Below are positions 29,037 through 39,089 of a stretch of 64,000 nt of DNA, piece after piece. Below the pieces are notes generated by a model that made no database searches, was not told the DNA's origin, and worked only from the letters and a program-made list of their open reading frames with translations. The DNA comes from Bdellovibrionales bacterium (GTDB lineage Bacteria; Bdellovibrionota; Bdellovibrionia; Bdellovibrionales; UBA1609). The translations under genes were made by a program, and so were the position numbers. Each line of letters opens with the position of its first letter. Within the stretch, counting starts at the first letter, position 1. The DNA is taken from the NCBI GenBank assembly GCA_020850475.1, contig JADZEO010000134.1:1-64000 (forward strand), in the 5' to 3' direction.

Positions 29037-29113
29037 GCAACACAATGCACTCAAGGCTTTTGGGCGATTATCTCGAGGTTCTTGGGGGATTATCGTCCAG
29101 CCTAAGTTGGGGG

Positions 29114-29180
29114 GATCGCGCGGCTCTGACGATCACGCGGCTCCGAGAACGCGCGGCTCTGACGATCGCGCGGCTCTGAC
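29114..29180. repeat. Tandem repeat, 17-bp unit, 4 copies
   Basis: GATCGCGCGGCTCTGAC / GATCACGCGGCTCCGAG / AACGCGCGGCTCTGAC / GATCGCGCGGCTCTGAC. Confidence 0.88.
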
Positions 29181-29201
29181 GCACGCAAGCAGGGGATGTT
29201 T

Positions 29202-29849
29202 ATGGTTAAACATATCGTTTTTGATTTGGGTGGGGTTCTTGTCGACTGGAATCCCCGACACCTTTATCGTCAGGTTTTTAAATCCGCCGAAGAGATGGAA
29301 CATTTCCTTCAGTATGTTTGTTCTAGCGAATGGAACTCGCGGCTCGATGCCGGACTACCTTTTGCCGAAGGAATCGCGGAACGCTGCCAAGCCTTTCCTC
29401 ACTACCAACGCGAGATCCGCCTTTACTGGGAGCGCTGGCCCGAGATGATTGTGGGGGCCATTGATCCGGTGGTTGAGGTCTTTCAACATTTTCGCCAAGT
29501 CGGATCTTTTGGGGTTTTTGCATTAAGCAATTGGTCGACGGAGACTTTCCCGCTAGCCCTTGCTCGCCTGCCCTTTCTTAGCCAGTTTAATGGCTTGGTG
29601 CTAAGTGGCCAAGAGGGAGTTGGCAAACCCAACCCTCGAATCTATTCGATCCTGCTTGAGAGGTATCAACTCAAAGCGACTGATTGTCTTTTCATCGATG
29701 ATCGCTTGGAGAACGTAAAGACCGCGCTTGACTTAGGCTTCTTGGCCCTCCATTTTCGTGATCCAGACACACTCAAAATCCAACTTCGCCAGATGGGTTT
29801 AATCGGCACAGGTTTTCAATCGGGGGAAAAACATGAACCAAAAAAGTAA
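29202..29849 (+). CDS. HAD-superfamily hydrolase
   Basis: 'KHIVFDLGGVLVDWNP', 'ALSNWS', 'CLFIDDRLENVKTALDLG' HAD motifs. Confidence 0.9.
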   Translation: MVKHIVFDLGGVLVDWNPRHLYRQVFKSAEEMEHFLQYVCSSEWNSRLDAGLPFAEGIAERCQAFPHYQREIRLYWERWPEMIVGAIDPVVEVFQHFRQVGSFGVFALSNWSTETFPLALARLPFLSQFNGLVLSGQEGVGKPNPRIYSILLERYQLKATDCLFIDDRLENVKTALDLGFLALHFRDPDTLKIQLRQMGLIGTGFQSGEKHEPKK

Positions 29850-30396
29850 CCACCACCATCTCATTCAAATTTTTGCGGCCACTGTTGCTGCGCTGGCTGT
29901 CACGATCTCTGCGAGCGCCTTGGTTCAATCAGGACCACGACAGGAACGGCCAGATTTTATCGAAGCCCAAATGCGCTTTTCTCCCGGAACCACTCCATCC
30001 TGCATTTACTGGCAGGAAATTCAAACCTTGGAAGTCCACTTGCAACTCGAATGGACCAACTTTGAAAAGGGTTTGCACGATGGGGGCTTTGATCTTAATC
30101 GCGCAGTGAGTTCTTACATGCTTTATCCCAACACCCCAGAAAACTGCGCCTTCGAACGAAGCACAGGAGTTCTTGAAGGAACACTGCCCGGACAACTCAA
30201 TTATGTCTCGTGGGTTTTTCGCGGATCGGCCTGTGAGCAAATGGCGGAGTATTTGAACCTTGGCACCATCGCGATTCACCATTACGAAGTGCCGACCCTT
30301 AATAACCAACTTCCCGCGACTAAGGTGCTGCGACTCCAAATTTGGGATCACTTGCCTAATTTAACTTGCGAAGCGCGCAATCTTCCGTCGATTTAA
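29833..30396 (+). CDS. Secreted hypothetical protein
   Basis: 187-aa ORF with signal-like 'LIQIFAATVAALAVTISASALVQS'; overlaps the HAD gene end. Confidence 0.6.
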   Translation: MNQKSNHHHLIQIFAATVAALAVTISASALVQSGPRQERPDFIEAQMRFSPGTTPSCIYWQEIQTLEVHLQLEWTNFEKGLHDGGFDLNRAVSSYMLYPNTPENCAFERSTGVLEGTLPGQLNYVSWVFRGSACEQMAEYLNLGTIAIHHYEVPTLNNQLPATKVLRLQIWDHLPNLTCEARNLPSI

Positions 30397-31049
30397 TCAG
30401 CGTTCCACTGGAGTTTGCGGGCAGCCGCCAGACGCTTGATTTCCGTGACCAGGGATTTGGGGGGAAGCGCAAACTCCAACTCCTTCGGTTCATGAACGGC
30501 GGAGAGGGAATTCCAGGACAGGGTGATGCCCTCGGGCAATTGGGTTAACTGCTTTTTAAGGAAGCCTTCACTGACCTTGGCCGCGGAAATTTCTTGCGTG
30601 GTTTTTTCGCGATTGGTTCCTGGCATAATCGAAAACCAAAGATACCCATGATCGTCCCGCCAACTAAAAAGCTCCGCTCCTTTGGTGAAAGCTCCTGGCT
30701 CAAACGAGACCGGCGGAGGCAGGTGCGGCATACAGTAATTTCCTAAGACCTCTTTGACTGGAATCGTTTTCTCGAGCACGACCTTTTGCTTAGAATCGCA
30801 GTTCCAGTACTCGTAACTGAGGACTTCACAAACACTATTGTTTTGGTACTTCTGCAGATGATATCTCTCCAGCTGATTGAGGTACTGCCCGGCCGCGAGA
30901 GCTAGTGGCAACCGACACTCTGCCGAGGCCGCAGAGGCGAGGATTGCTATGGCTGCAAGAACAACCGGTCGCCAATTCGACTTTTGACTTCTCCCCCACA
31001 GCTGATTACCTCTCATCTGCATATCAAGACCCTCCCCGCCGAGCTCCAC
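30393..31049 (-). CDS. Secreted hypothetical protein
   Basis: 218-aa ORF with signal-like 'VVLAAIAILASAASA'; convergent with the preceding gene. Confidence 0.55.
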   Translation of the reverse strand: MELGGEGLDMQMRGNQLWGRSQKSNWRPVVLAAIAILASAASAECRLPLALAAGQYLNQLERYHLQKYQNNSVCEVLSYEYWNCDSKQKVVLEKTIPVKEVLGNYCMPHLPPPVSFEPGAFTKGAELFSWRDDHGYLWFSIMPGTNREKTTQEISAAKVSEGFLKKQLTQLPEGITLSWNSLSAVHEPKELEFALPPKSLVTEIKRLAAARKLQWNAD

Positions 31050-31168
31050 GGCCTTGCTGATTGTTCAATAAACTCCATTTTCTTTCAACCCCCTGCCAGC
31101 CGCCTTGGCTCGCCACAGCGAAACACTCCTTGGCCGACCTAAGGGGATTGAGATAAAGTACAGTTGAG

Positions 31169-32188
31169 ATGAAAAACACTAGACCAAAGGTTCTCATAAT
31201 TCGATTTTCGAGCTTTGGAGATATTATCCAAACCTTAACCTCTGTTGACCATTTGGCAGCGAACTTTTCCGATTGCGAAATTCATTGGGCCACCCGTGAA
31301 GACTTTGCCCCTTTTGTGAAATCCCATCCACGGATCAATCAGGTTTGGGCGCTCGAACGAAAGTCAGGTTTCCTGGGTCTGGTTCGCTTGGCACGTGAGC
31401 TCAGTCGGCAACAATTCACTCATGTTTATGATGCCCACTCGAATGTGCGGAGCCATTTTTTGAGTTGGTGGTTACGCCTTCGCTTGATCCCTCGAGTTTG
31501 CTTTATTCGTCGGTCGAAAAACCGCTTGCGACGGTTTTTACTTTTTCAACTCCGCTTTAATTTTTTACCCTGGCCCTATCACGGTTCCCAGTCCTTTGTG
31601 TGGCCGCTTAAACCCTGGGGCATCGCCTTTAAGGAAAGCCTGCCGAAGGCTCTCAAATTTCCCGAGCTCAGCTCAGCACTCAAAACTCAATTGCGCTTTG
31701 ACCCCAAGCTGACCGTGGTCCTGGCTCCCTCAGCGGCCTGGGAAATGAAGCGTTGGCCACCTGATCATTGGCGAAAACTCATTCAACTTCTTCCTCGACA
31801 TCATTTTTTTATTCTCGGGGGACCAGAGGATCAATTTTGTGCAGAGCTTGCTCAGACTGATCCCCTTCGGGTGCAAAACCTAGCCGGAAAGTTAAACTGG
31901 TTAGAAAGTTCAAGACTCATCCAAGCCTCACTCGGAGTTGTAAGTGCCGACACCGGGATCATGCATCTCAGTGATTATTTGGGTCGACCCACCTTTGCCC
32001 TCATCGGACCTACGGCCTTTGGCTTTCCCAGCTGGCCTAACAGTCGAACTCTCGAAGTGGACCTCCCCTGCCGTCCCTGCACCAAAGATGGACGAGGCCG
32101 CTGCCGTCTTAAAGAGTACCAAAAATGTCTCGTTGACATCCGTCCCGAAGTCGTCGCATCTATGATTGAACAACACTTACCGATGTGA
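31169..32188 (+). CDS. Glycosyltransferase family 9 (heptosyltransferase-like)
   Basis: 'KVLIIRFSSFGDIIQTLTSVDHL...DADTGIMHLSDYLGRPTFALIGPT' class GT9 signatures. Confidence 0.88.
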   Translation: MKNTRPKVLIIRFSSFGDIIQTLTSVDHLAANFSDCEIHWATREDFAPFVKSHPRINQVWALERKSGFLGLVRLARELSRQQFTHVYDAHSNVRSHFLSWWLRLRLIPRVCFIRRSKNRLRRFLLFQLRFNFLPWPYHGSQSFVWPLKPWGIAFKESLPKALKFPELSSALKTQLRFDPKLTVVLAPSAAWEMKRWPPDHWRKLIQLLPRHHFFILGGPEDQFCAELAQTDPLRVQNLAGKLNWLESSRLIQASLGVVSADTGIMHLSDYLGRPTFALIGPTAFGFPSWPNSRTLEVDLPCRPCTKDGRGRCRLKEYQKCLVDIRPEVVASMIEQHLPM

Positions 32189-32195
32189 GCCCACT

Positions 32196-33500
32196 GTGAG
32201 AGTCCCTTGGTACTTTTGGCCCCTGCTTTTGGTCTACCGCTTGGTGGTCCTGCCGATTTTGCTCAGCCTGTTTTTTACTCTCGGGATTTGGTTTTCACCA
32301 AAAGTTCGCCAGGGATTTCGATTGCGCCGCGAATCCCCTCTGCGCCAGGCCCCCGATTGGGTTGGGCAGATCCGCCCTTTGTGGATTCACGCGGCTTCGG
32401 GGGAATTCGAATACGCTAAAGCCCTCTTGCGCGAATTGAAATCCCGCTTTCCGAAAACCCCCGTCCTCGTCACTTATTTTTCGCCCACCTACCAAAAAAA
32501 TATCGCTCAAACCAGTGAAGTCGATTGGCATGAGCCTTTACCTCTGGATACGCCATCGGCTTGCCGCCAGTTTTTGCTGCGCTTTAAGCCGCTCGCTTTA
32601 TTGATTTCGCGCACCGATGTATGGCCGGAAATGATTTATCAATGCCATCGCGCGCGTTTACCCATGATTTTGTTTAGCGCCACTTTTGCAGAAGACAAGG
32701 CCAATCGCTGGCTGAGGGGCCTTCTGGTGCGCTGGCTTTATCCTTTGCTCCAAGAGATCCATTGTGTGAGTAAAGATGACGAAATTCAGCTGCGCCGACT
32801 CCTTCCCAAGTCGGCGGTCACAGCCTCTGGGGACACTCGCTACGATCAGGTTCTTTATCGTTTGAGTCATCGCAAAGTCCTTAAAGAAAATTTAAAACCC
32901 CACCAGCGCCTTCAGACACTGGTCGCGGGCTCGACTTGGCCCGAAGACGAAGCGGCCCTACTTAAAGTGGTGGCGCCGTTTCTCAAAGAAAAGCGACTCC
33001 AAATGATTTTGGCCCCTCACGAGCCAACCCCGGGTCACTTGCGGCCGCTCACAGATCAATTGACCAAATTAGGCGTTCCGTTGCGGATCTATAGTGAGGC
33101 CACGGAATTCAATCTGGGCGAAGTCCTGATTGTGGATCAAGTGGGAATTCTTGCTGATCTTTACTCTTGGGGCTCAATGGCTTTTGTGGGTGGATCCTTT
33201 CGCGGTTCCGTCCATAGTGTGATGGAACCTCTCGGCTCGGGAGCGGTAACCCTCGTCGGTCCTCATCATTACAACAACCGTGAGGCCATGGAGTTTAAAC
33301 ACAAGAGTTTAAATCCGCAACTTCACATGGTTCAGACTTGCCGCTCAAGCCAAGACCTCGGCGAAGCCTTGGCTTTGTTGCTTCAACTGGGGCCTTCCCG
33401 TGCGGGGTGGCCGGAATTAATTATTGATCAAGTGCTAAAAAAGAGCGGCGCCAGCATCCAGCTGGCGCAGTCTTTGGGCAGCAAATTTAATCTGCGCTGA
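32196..33500 (+). CDS. waaA: 3-deoxy-D-manno-octulosonic acid transferase
   Basis: 'WIHAASGEFEYAKALLRELKSRFPKTPVLVTYFSPT', 'VAGSTWPEDEAALLKV', 'GGSFRGSVHSVMEPLGSG'. GTG start at 32196 preferred over 32166. Confidence 0.88.
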   Translation: MRVPWYFWPLLLVYRLVVLPILLSLFFTLGIWFSPKVRQGFRLRRESPLRQAPDWVGQIRPLWIHAASGEFEYAKALLRELKSRFPKTPVLVTYFSPTYQKNIAQTSEVDWHEPLPLDTPSACRQFLLRFKPLALLISRTDVWPEMIYQCHRARLPMILFSATFAEDKANRWLRGLLVRWLYPLLQEIHCVSKDDEIQLRRLLPKSAVTASGDTRYDQVLYRLSHRKVLKENLKPHQRLQTLVAGSTWPEDEAALLKVVAPFLKEKRLQMILAPHEPTPGHLRPLTDQLTKLGVPLRIYSEATEFNLGEVLIVDQVGILADLYSWGSMAFVGGSFRGSVHSVMEPLGSGAVTLVGPHHYNNREAMEFKHKSLNPQLHMVQTCRSSQDLGEALALLLQLGPSRAGWPELIIDQVLKKSGASIQLAQSLGSKFNLR

Positions 33501-33511
33501 ACAGAATTTTC

Positions 33512-36500
33512 TTACTTTCCTGCCGGAGGGGCTCCGGACCCAGGAGTTGGGCGCGTCCCATTACGGAAAGAGTCTTGAGGACGATCCTCAAATGGATACT
33601 CAGGCTTTTCCTCCGCCTCTTCAAGAATCGTATAGAGTCCAGGAAAGGTGGGATGCACTCCGCGGTAAGTGTTCATCATGTGCTGTAAACTCCAAGCCTC
33701 TTCTTTGACGACGGGTTCAAACTTATTGTTGGCCGGAACGGCCTTCAGGAGCACGGCAAAGGCTCTAAAGTCACGCACTCCCCGCAGCGCCAAGAGCCAC
33801 GGGTGATTGTAGATATCGCTCGAGTCAAGTTGATCACCCTCGGTAAAGTGCTGAGTGAAGTAGTAGTACCGCTCTCGAATCGGCGTGATCTTATCTTCGG
33901 CGGCACCCTTACAAATCATCGTCCCTCGCGTGGCCTCAAGAACAAAGCGCTTTTCTTCATCCGACATATTGCGACGATTAATTGGTAAGAACATTACCAA
34001 TTGCTCCCCGAGAGAAGGATTAGGACGAAGCAGGAGGCATCTCTCGTAGTTAACAAGCTCAAGATCCATCGTCGCCTGCTGCATCACCAGGAAGGCCTGC
34101 TCAGAAACAGAAGTCCCGTTCCCGCGGCTTCTGGTTTCTTCGTGGCCAATTCTTAGCGCGAAGGGACTCAGAACTGAACCCACGACCGGAATTCCATTTA
34201 AAGGACCAAGCGGATTAAAGGACTGGCTCCAAGCCAAAGCCTGATTGTAATTGACAGTAAAGTTAGCCCCCACGTTGAGATTGAGCGACTTACCACCTTT
34301 ATAGCGATACTTCCCGGTCTGCAGAACTTTGTACTTACGCTCCATAAATACGGCTGGGACATTGGCTCCAGGATTTTTGAAGAAGTCAAACTGAGTCGTC
34401 ATGCAAAGATTTGACAGCTCCATGCGAATGTCGCGCATGCCACCAAAAGCAATCGACAGTTTTTTGTTTTGATTGTAGCGCTTCCAAGCTTGCTCCGCCT
34501 GCCGCCCGATCATGTCACAGTAGCGAGTAAAGAACGGAATCTCCAGGGGAGCTCCATCAATGACCGCGACGAGATCTTCTTTTGAAACCGGTTTGGTTCC
34601 AAAGCGAGAGTTATTAAGTGACTGCAAAAAATTGTCGGTACTCAGCGTTCCCTCTCGAGTATCCGACAAGCAGTTGCGTTTTTCAGGAATATTCTCATCC
34701 ACTGACTGGCACTTGGCAGAGTCAAATTTTACCAAAGGAGTTTCAACCAGTGAAACGTAAGTGAGGTTAAAATCACGTACAAAAGTATAAAGCAAGGATG
34801 CCACCGAGTTGCGGGCGCGATATTGCTCTTCAAGACGAACCATCTCGCCGATGAGCGAATCAACACTCTTATTATAGAGGTGTTTCACCGACCCAAAGAG
34901 GCGGGAGTCGCGATACTCAACGTCTTCCTTGCGGCCGCCACGGAGGTCGGCAAATTCTTTTTTAATTTGGTCGCAGTCATCACTCGCCGGGCAATAAATC
35001 TCATCAAGATTGTCGGTCGGCCGCATATAAGATCGATTGGAGTTCAACAGCAAAGTCACCGGACCTGAGAATACCCGAGGCTCCAGACCTGAATCACGAT
35101 CCCGCAGACTATCCAAATCCACGACCGGGGCCAGTGGCATGTAAGTCAGATCATTCTTTTTGTAGGCCTGCATGGTGCGGTCTTTCACTCGCGCAAAGAA
35201 CTCCGGCGGCAAGTCCTTCACTTCATCCATTTCTTTATAAAAGATTTCTAGATCTCCAGGATTCGAAGTTCTTCCTGGTCGATTCAGTTCCATTTCAGAC
35301 AACTTGGCCACATAGTTGTGGATGGGTCGCATTTTCGCCGCCACGAAGGCCTTAAGTTCAGCCTCGGACCCCCCGCGATCCGGCTTGAGTCGACGTTGTT
35401 CCTCAAGTTTGCGCAGCTCATCGTGCATAATCGAAATTTTAGTCAACTCTTTCTCATCAATCGTCTCGAGCTGCACCATTAGATTTGCGCGAATTCGCAT
35501 GAGCCGCAAATCGCGCATGGAAATTTCAATGGGCGTAATAATGGTACCGTCTTGAACGCGAACCAGCCGCTTGATGGCAGTGATGTATTGCTTCCGTTTG
35601 GCCTCTTCTTCAAACTGCAGGCGCGTGGCGCCGGAATTCATGTCGCGGCCAATGGAGACCCCTTCGGCCGCGGCATCAAAGTAGTCTTTTTGAACTGCCA
35701 CTTTAAGCAAGTAAATCCCATCCCGGAGAGACTCCGTCGCCCGCCGGCCGTTGACGATACTACTGTAGCGGACCACGCGAGGATCCACCCGGAAGAGCAA
35801 CATCTTTTTGACGTTCAAATTCATGAATTCGTCGATTTCATAGCGAAAACGAAGCGTGTCGTAGCTAAAGTAGTCGAGGAAAAAGAGCGAGGGAATTTTT
35901 TGGCGGCCATTGGTCGCTGTTTGCCCACCGACGGGTCCCACCGAGCGAAGAGACTCAACATACTCGTCAGTCAGGACCCGACGGTCCCGTCCAAAGGTCG
36001 CAAACAGATCCCAGGGGTTAATCGCCAGAGTTAACTCTTTGGTAAATCCACTCGCCACATGAGTGATCTTAACCGACGGGAACAGCAATTCTTCAGGCTT
36101 GTAATACTTGTGGGTGACATGCCCAATCCAAGTCAAACACCCTTCATGATTGGCTTTCGCGACTTCGCGACAAGACTTAGCGGCATCGGGCTTTTGCCCG
36201 AGGGGACACCACGGCTTACTTTTTTGATCCGCATCAGGATAAAAAGCCTTTTCTAAGTCGGCATAGCGAGAGTCCGGAATCATATCGATATAAAAGAACT
36301 CATCACGAACTCGATTGCCACTGACAATGTTGCGCACACAGGCTTCGACCGAATACTCGACCGTACGCGTGGTGGCCGTCTCACCCGGCTTGATAGTTTC
36401 AAATTTGATGTGCATGGTCCCAAACTCAAAGGGCTCCAGCTTAAACGCTTGGTGAGCGTCGAGCATCTTTTGGTAGTTACTGGTGGCTTTCAGGAAATCA

Positions 36501-37609
36501 TCGTACTTAAAGCTTGCACCTTCAGCCGAGGCACGCGGGTTAAACCACAGCATTTGTTTGCCTTGCAACTGAGTAAAGTCGCCAATTTCAAACAGGCCTT
36601 CAAAGGGTTCAAGCTCTTCGGGCGCATTCAGCGGAACCACGCGAAGTGCGAGTTGCAGATTTCCTCGCGCCACTCGACGCGTGATATGAGCGTTGAGGCT
36701 GACCCGGAGAGTTCCGTCACCCTCTTCGATGGTTCCCACCGACGGGGGGATCTCAGGAGTGAGAATCAAACTCTCGTCGCGACTGCCACCCAAGTTGGTT
36801 GCCACAATGTTGGCGTATATCCGAAAGCGACCGGCGGTGAGCGGAAAGGGGCTGGGATCGCCTTGCAAACTGTGAAGTTTCACCACTGGGCGCATGGAGA
36901 GCTGAATCTCCAGGGCCACACCTTTATCCAGCTCTTTGATTTGCTTGATATAGGACGCCACATTTGACATGTAGAGTTGCTTGGTGACCGAATCATCTTT
37001 GTGGGCCGCAGGATTCCCGCCGGAGCGGCCGGCCAAGCGTTCTTTTACTTTTTCGCGCCCCACCACTTTAATGTCCTTGGGGATTTCGCCACCGGTTTTA
37101 ACCCAGACAATTTCAGGGTTACCGGTGCGACGCAAACCCGCCCACGGATTTACCGCGATCTTGAGTTTACGAGGCCCCTTGTAAACGCCTAAGCCTTCGA
37201 TGGTTCTTTCCATTTCCAGATAAGCTTCGTCAGCATAGTAGTTCGGCACCGGAACTCGCTCTTGCCAATGCAGACAGCCGTTCTCATCGGTCCAGGGCTC
37301 GACCGTGGTGTCTTCAACTTTGATTTTAAATTGAATGCCGAGAATTTTATTGCGAGTGGCTCGGTCAATCAAACACGCATAAAAATCATAGTGGCGCGCG
37401 AGCGGCAGCTTCCAGTCCTTGCTGACTTCACGCGTGGGGAGCGCACTGCCCCCGACATTGACGACCAAATAATTGGTGTTCTGCTCTGAAGGGTCTTCAG
37501 ACATGGCTTTGATTTTTGACTGATCATGGGGTTTTGCCTGCCAACATGAAGTGAGCAACAGGCTGCCGATGACGAGCGTTAAGAATTTGCCGCGTCTAGA
37601 ATTCCACAT
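33512..37609 (-). CDS. Very large (1365 aa) lipoprotein of unknown function
   Basis: Lipobox 'SLLLTSC'; start overlaps the stop of the upstream OMP-like gene by 14 nt. Confidence 0.75.
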   Translation of the reverse strand: MWNSRRGKFLTLVIGSLLLTSCWQAKPHDQSKIKAMSEDPSEQNTNYLVVNVGGSALPTREVSKDWKLPLARHYDFYACLIDRATRNKILGIQFKIKVEDTTVEPWTDENGCLHWQERVPVPNYYADEAYLEMERTIEGLGVYKGPRKLKIAVNPWAGLRRTGNPEIVWVKTGGEIPKDIKVVGREKVKERLAGRSGGNPAAHKDDSVTKQLYMSNVASYIKQIKELDKGVALEIQLSMRPVVKLHSLQGDPSPFPLTAGRFRIYANIVATNLGGSRDESLILTPEIPPSVGTIEEGDGTLRVSLNAHITRRVARGNLQLALRVVPLNAPEELEPFEGLFEIGDFTQLQGKQMLWFNPRASAEGASFKYDDFLKATSNYQKMLDAHQAFKLEPFEFGTMHIKFETIKPGETATTRTVEYSVEACVRNIVSGNRVRDEFFYIDMIPDSRYADLEKAFYPDADQKSKPWCPLGQKPDAAKSCREVAKANHEGCLTWIGHVTHKYYKPEELLFPSVKITHVASGFTKELTLAINPWDLFATFGRDRRVLTDEYVESLRSVGPVGGQTATNGRQKIPSLFFLDYFSYDTLRFRYEIDEFMNLNVKKMLLFRVDPRVVRYSSIVNGRRATESLRDGIYLLKVAVQKDYFDAAAEGVSIGRDMNSGATRLQFEEEAKRKQYITAIKRLVRVQDGTIITPIEISMRDLRLMRIRANLMVQLETIDEKELTKISIMHDELRKLEEQRRLKPDRGGSEAELKAFVAAKMRPIHNYVAKLSEMELNRPGRTSNPGDLEIFYKEMDEVKDLPPEFFARVKDRTMQAYKKNDLTYMPLAPVVDLDSLRDRDSGLEPRVFSGPVTLLLNSNRSYMRPTDNLDEIYCPASDDCDQIKKEFADLRGGRKEDVEYRDSRLFGSVKHLYNKSVDSLIGEMVRLEEQYRARNSVASLLYTFVRDFNLTYVSLVETPLVKFDSAKCQSVDENIPEKRNCLSDTREGTLSTDNFLQSLNNSRFGTKPVSKEDLVAVIDGAPLEIPFFTRYCDMIGRQAEQAWKRYNQNKKLSIAFGGMRDIRMELSNLCMTTQFDFFKNPGANVPAVFMERKYKVLQTGKYRYKGGKSLNLNVGANFTVNYNQALAWSQSFNPLGPLNGIPVVGSVLSPFALRIGHEETRSRGNGTSVSEQAFLVMQQATMDLELVNYERCLLLRPNPSLGEQLVMFLPINRRNMSDEEKRFVLEATRGTMICKGAAEDKITPIRERYYYFTQHFTEGDQLDSSDIYNHPWLLALRGVRDFRAFAVLLKAVPANNKFEPVVKEEAWSLQHMMNTYRGVHPTFPGLYTILEEAEEKPEYPFEDRPQDSFRNGTRPTPGSGAPPAGK

Positions 37610-38930
37610 ACAAAGTCTCCACCTTAAAGAACACTGAATCGAGTTTCTCCTGAGAAGCGTTCGGATTGATCACTTCGCTTCCTAGGTACTCGGCTACGAC
37701 CCTGAAATTGTATGAACGAAACAGAATTTCAATGCCAAACCCATCGCCCTGGCGATTGTTGTGCCCCCGCGCCCCACTGTTATAGCGGGCCGGCGACGTA
37801 TCGGACTCATTAAAGAACTGAAGATAATAAGGACTGACCACCGCACCCATGATGCCCATGTCGGCCCGCAAGAACATTTCCTGACCTCGGTTAAAGCTGG
37901 GGTCGGCTTTGGTATTCTCCAGCCAGTAACCCCCGCCGCGAATTTTAAAAGTATCCAGCACGCACAGGCAGGCTTCGGCGCCCGCCAGCCAGCCTTCAAA
38001 GTCATAGTTAAAAAAACTATTGCCCGGCAGCTCGCCTGAAGTGGAATTTCCCCAGCGCGAACTTTCATAGGCGACCACCGCCGGAAGATCACCGTACTTC
38101 CAATGAGTCGCTGAACCAGTCAATTCAAAGGCATTCTTGAGTTGGAGACCACCGCGCAGAGTTTCGGTCACAAAGGTGGGAGTTTTTTCTTTTTCTACGC
38201 GCATGGTTTCAAACGAAGTGGAAGTGGGAATCGTTTGACTCGCAATGAACTCAAGATAAGTTTTCTTGCTCCCCGCACGCAGAGTTTCGCTCACGCCCGG
38301 GAAGGCTCGGTCAGTGATCAACAAGGGCGCATTCAAGTAGCCCTGGCTGAGAGCTCCACCCTTGATTTCTAGAAACGAAAAGGGCCGAAAACGAGCGGCG
38401 ACTTCGTAGGGCAAAATTCCTGATTGAACGGAGTCATTAAAGCGCGATTGAACTTGGCTCGTGATGAGCTGCAGTTTAGCATCGGCATAAATATCAAAAC
38501 TCTCGGTGAGCTTGTAAGTCATCCGTGGGCGCAAAGTAAATCCCACCATGGTGCCTTCATCTTGCGCTTCGGAAAATGATTCACCACCCACGCCCATCGC
38601 CCATTCGCCAGACAAGCGCTTTTCAATGGTTTCATCTTCCACCCGCAAGCGCGATTGGGAATTGGCTTCCGATGGTGACGGTTTTGATTTGTTTTCGAGT
38701 GCCCGGGCCGTCGGCGCCGGAGAGAGTAAGACAAGTACGGCCATCAATACGGCCAATACCACTGGTTGGGCCAAGGCCGATAAGCCACGCCCCTCTTCCA
38801 CCATGGGGAGGGTGCCAATTTGAGGGTTCAACGTCCTTGAGTTAATTTCCCTGCTCCTCGTAAATGCCGTCCCCGAAATCCGGGGACTCCATGAGACCAC
38901 TCTTGCAAGCTCTATACATCCTCGTAACAT
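37596..38930 (-). CDS. Outer-membrane beta-barrel-like protein (cassette A)
   Basis: Beta-rich sequence ending in aromatic 'VETLYVEF'; possible start at M43 (38804), which is followed by a signal-like segment. Confidence 0.65.
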   Translation of the reverse strand: MLRGCIELARVVSWSPRISGTAFTRSREINSRTLNPQIGTLPMVEEGRGLSALAQPVVLAVLMAVLVLLSPAPTARALENKSKPSPSEANSQSRLRVEDETIEKRLSGEWAMGVGGESFSEAQDEGTMVGFTLRPRMTYKLTESFDIYADAKLQLITSQVQSRFNDSVQSGILPYEVAARFRPFSFLEIKGGALSQGYLNAPLLITDRAFPGVSETLRAGSKKTYLEFIASQTIPTSTSFETMRVEKEKTPTFVTETLRGGLQLKNAFELTGSATHWKYGDLPAVVAYESSRWGNSTSGELPGNSFFNYDFEGWLAGAEACLCVLDTFKIRGGGYWLENTKADPSFNRGQEMFLRADMGIMGAVVSPYYLQFFNESDTSPARYNSGARGHNNRQGDGFGIEILFRSYNFRVVAEYLGSEVINPNASQEKLDSVFFKVETLYVEF

Positions 38931-39089
38931 TATATAAGTTATTGATTATACGAGTTTTTTTACACAACGGGAGGATGGAAGGGACTGCCTAACTAGCGAA
39001 CATTAGGCCGCAAATTGTTGGTTTGAAAAGTTTCCTATGAAAAATTTGGAAAACGGCTTAATCTACCCCACTATTCAAGGAGTTAGGAA

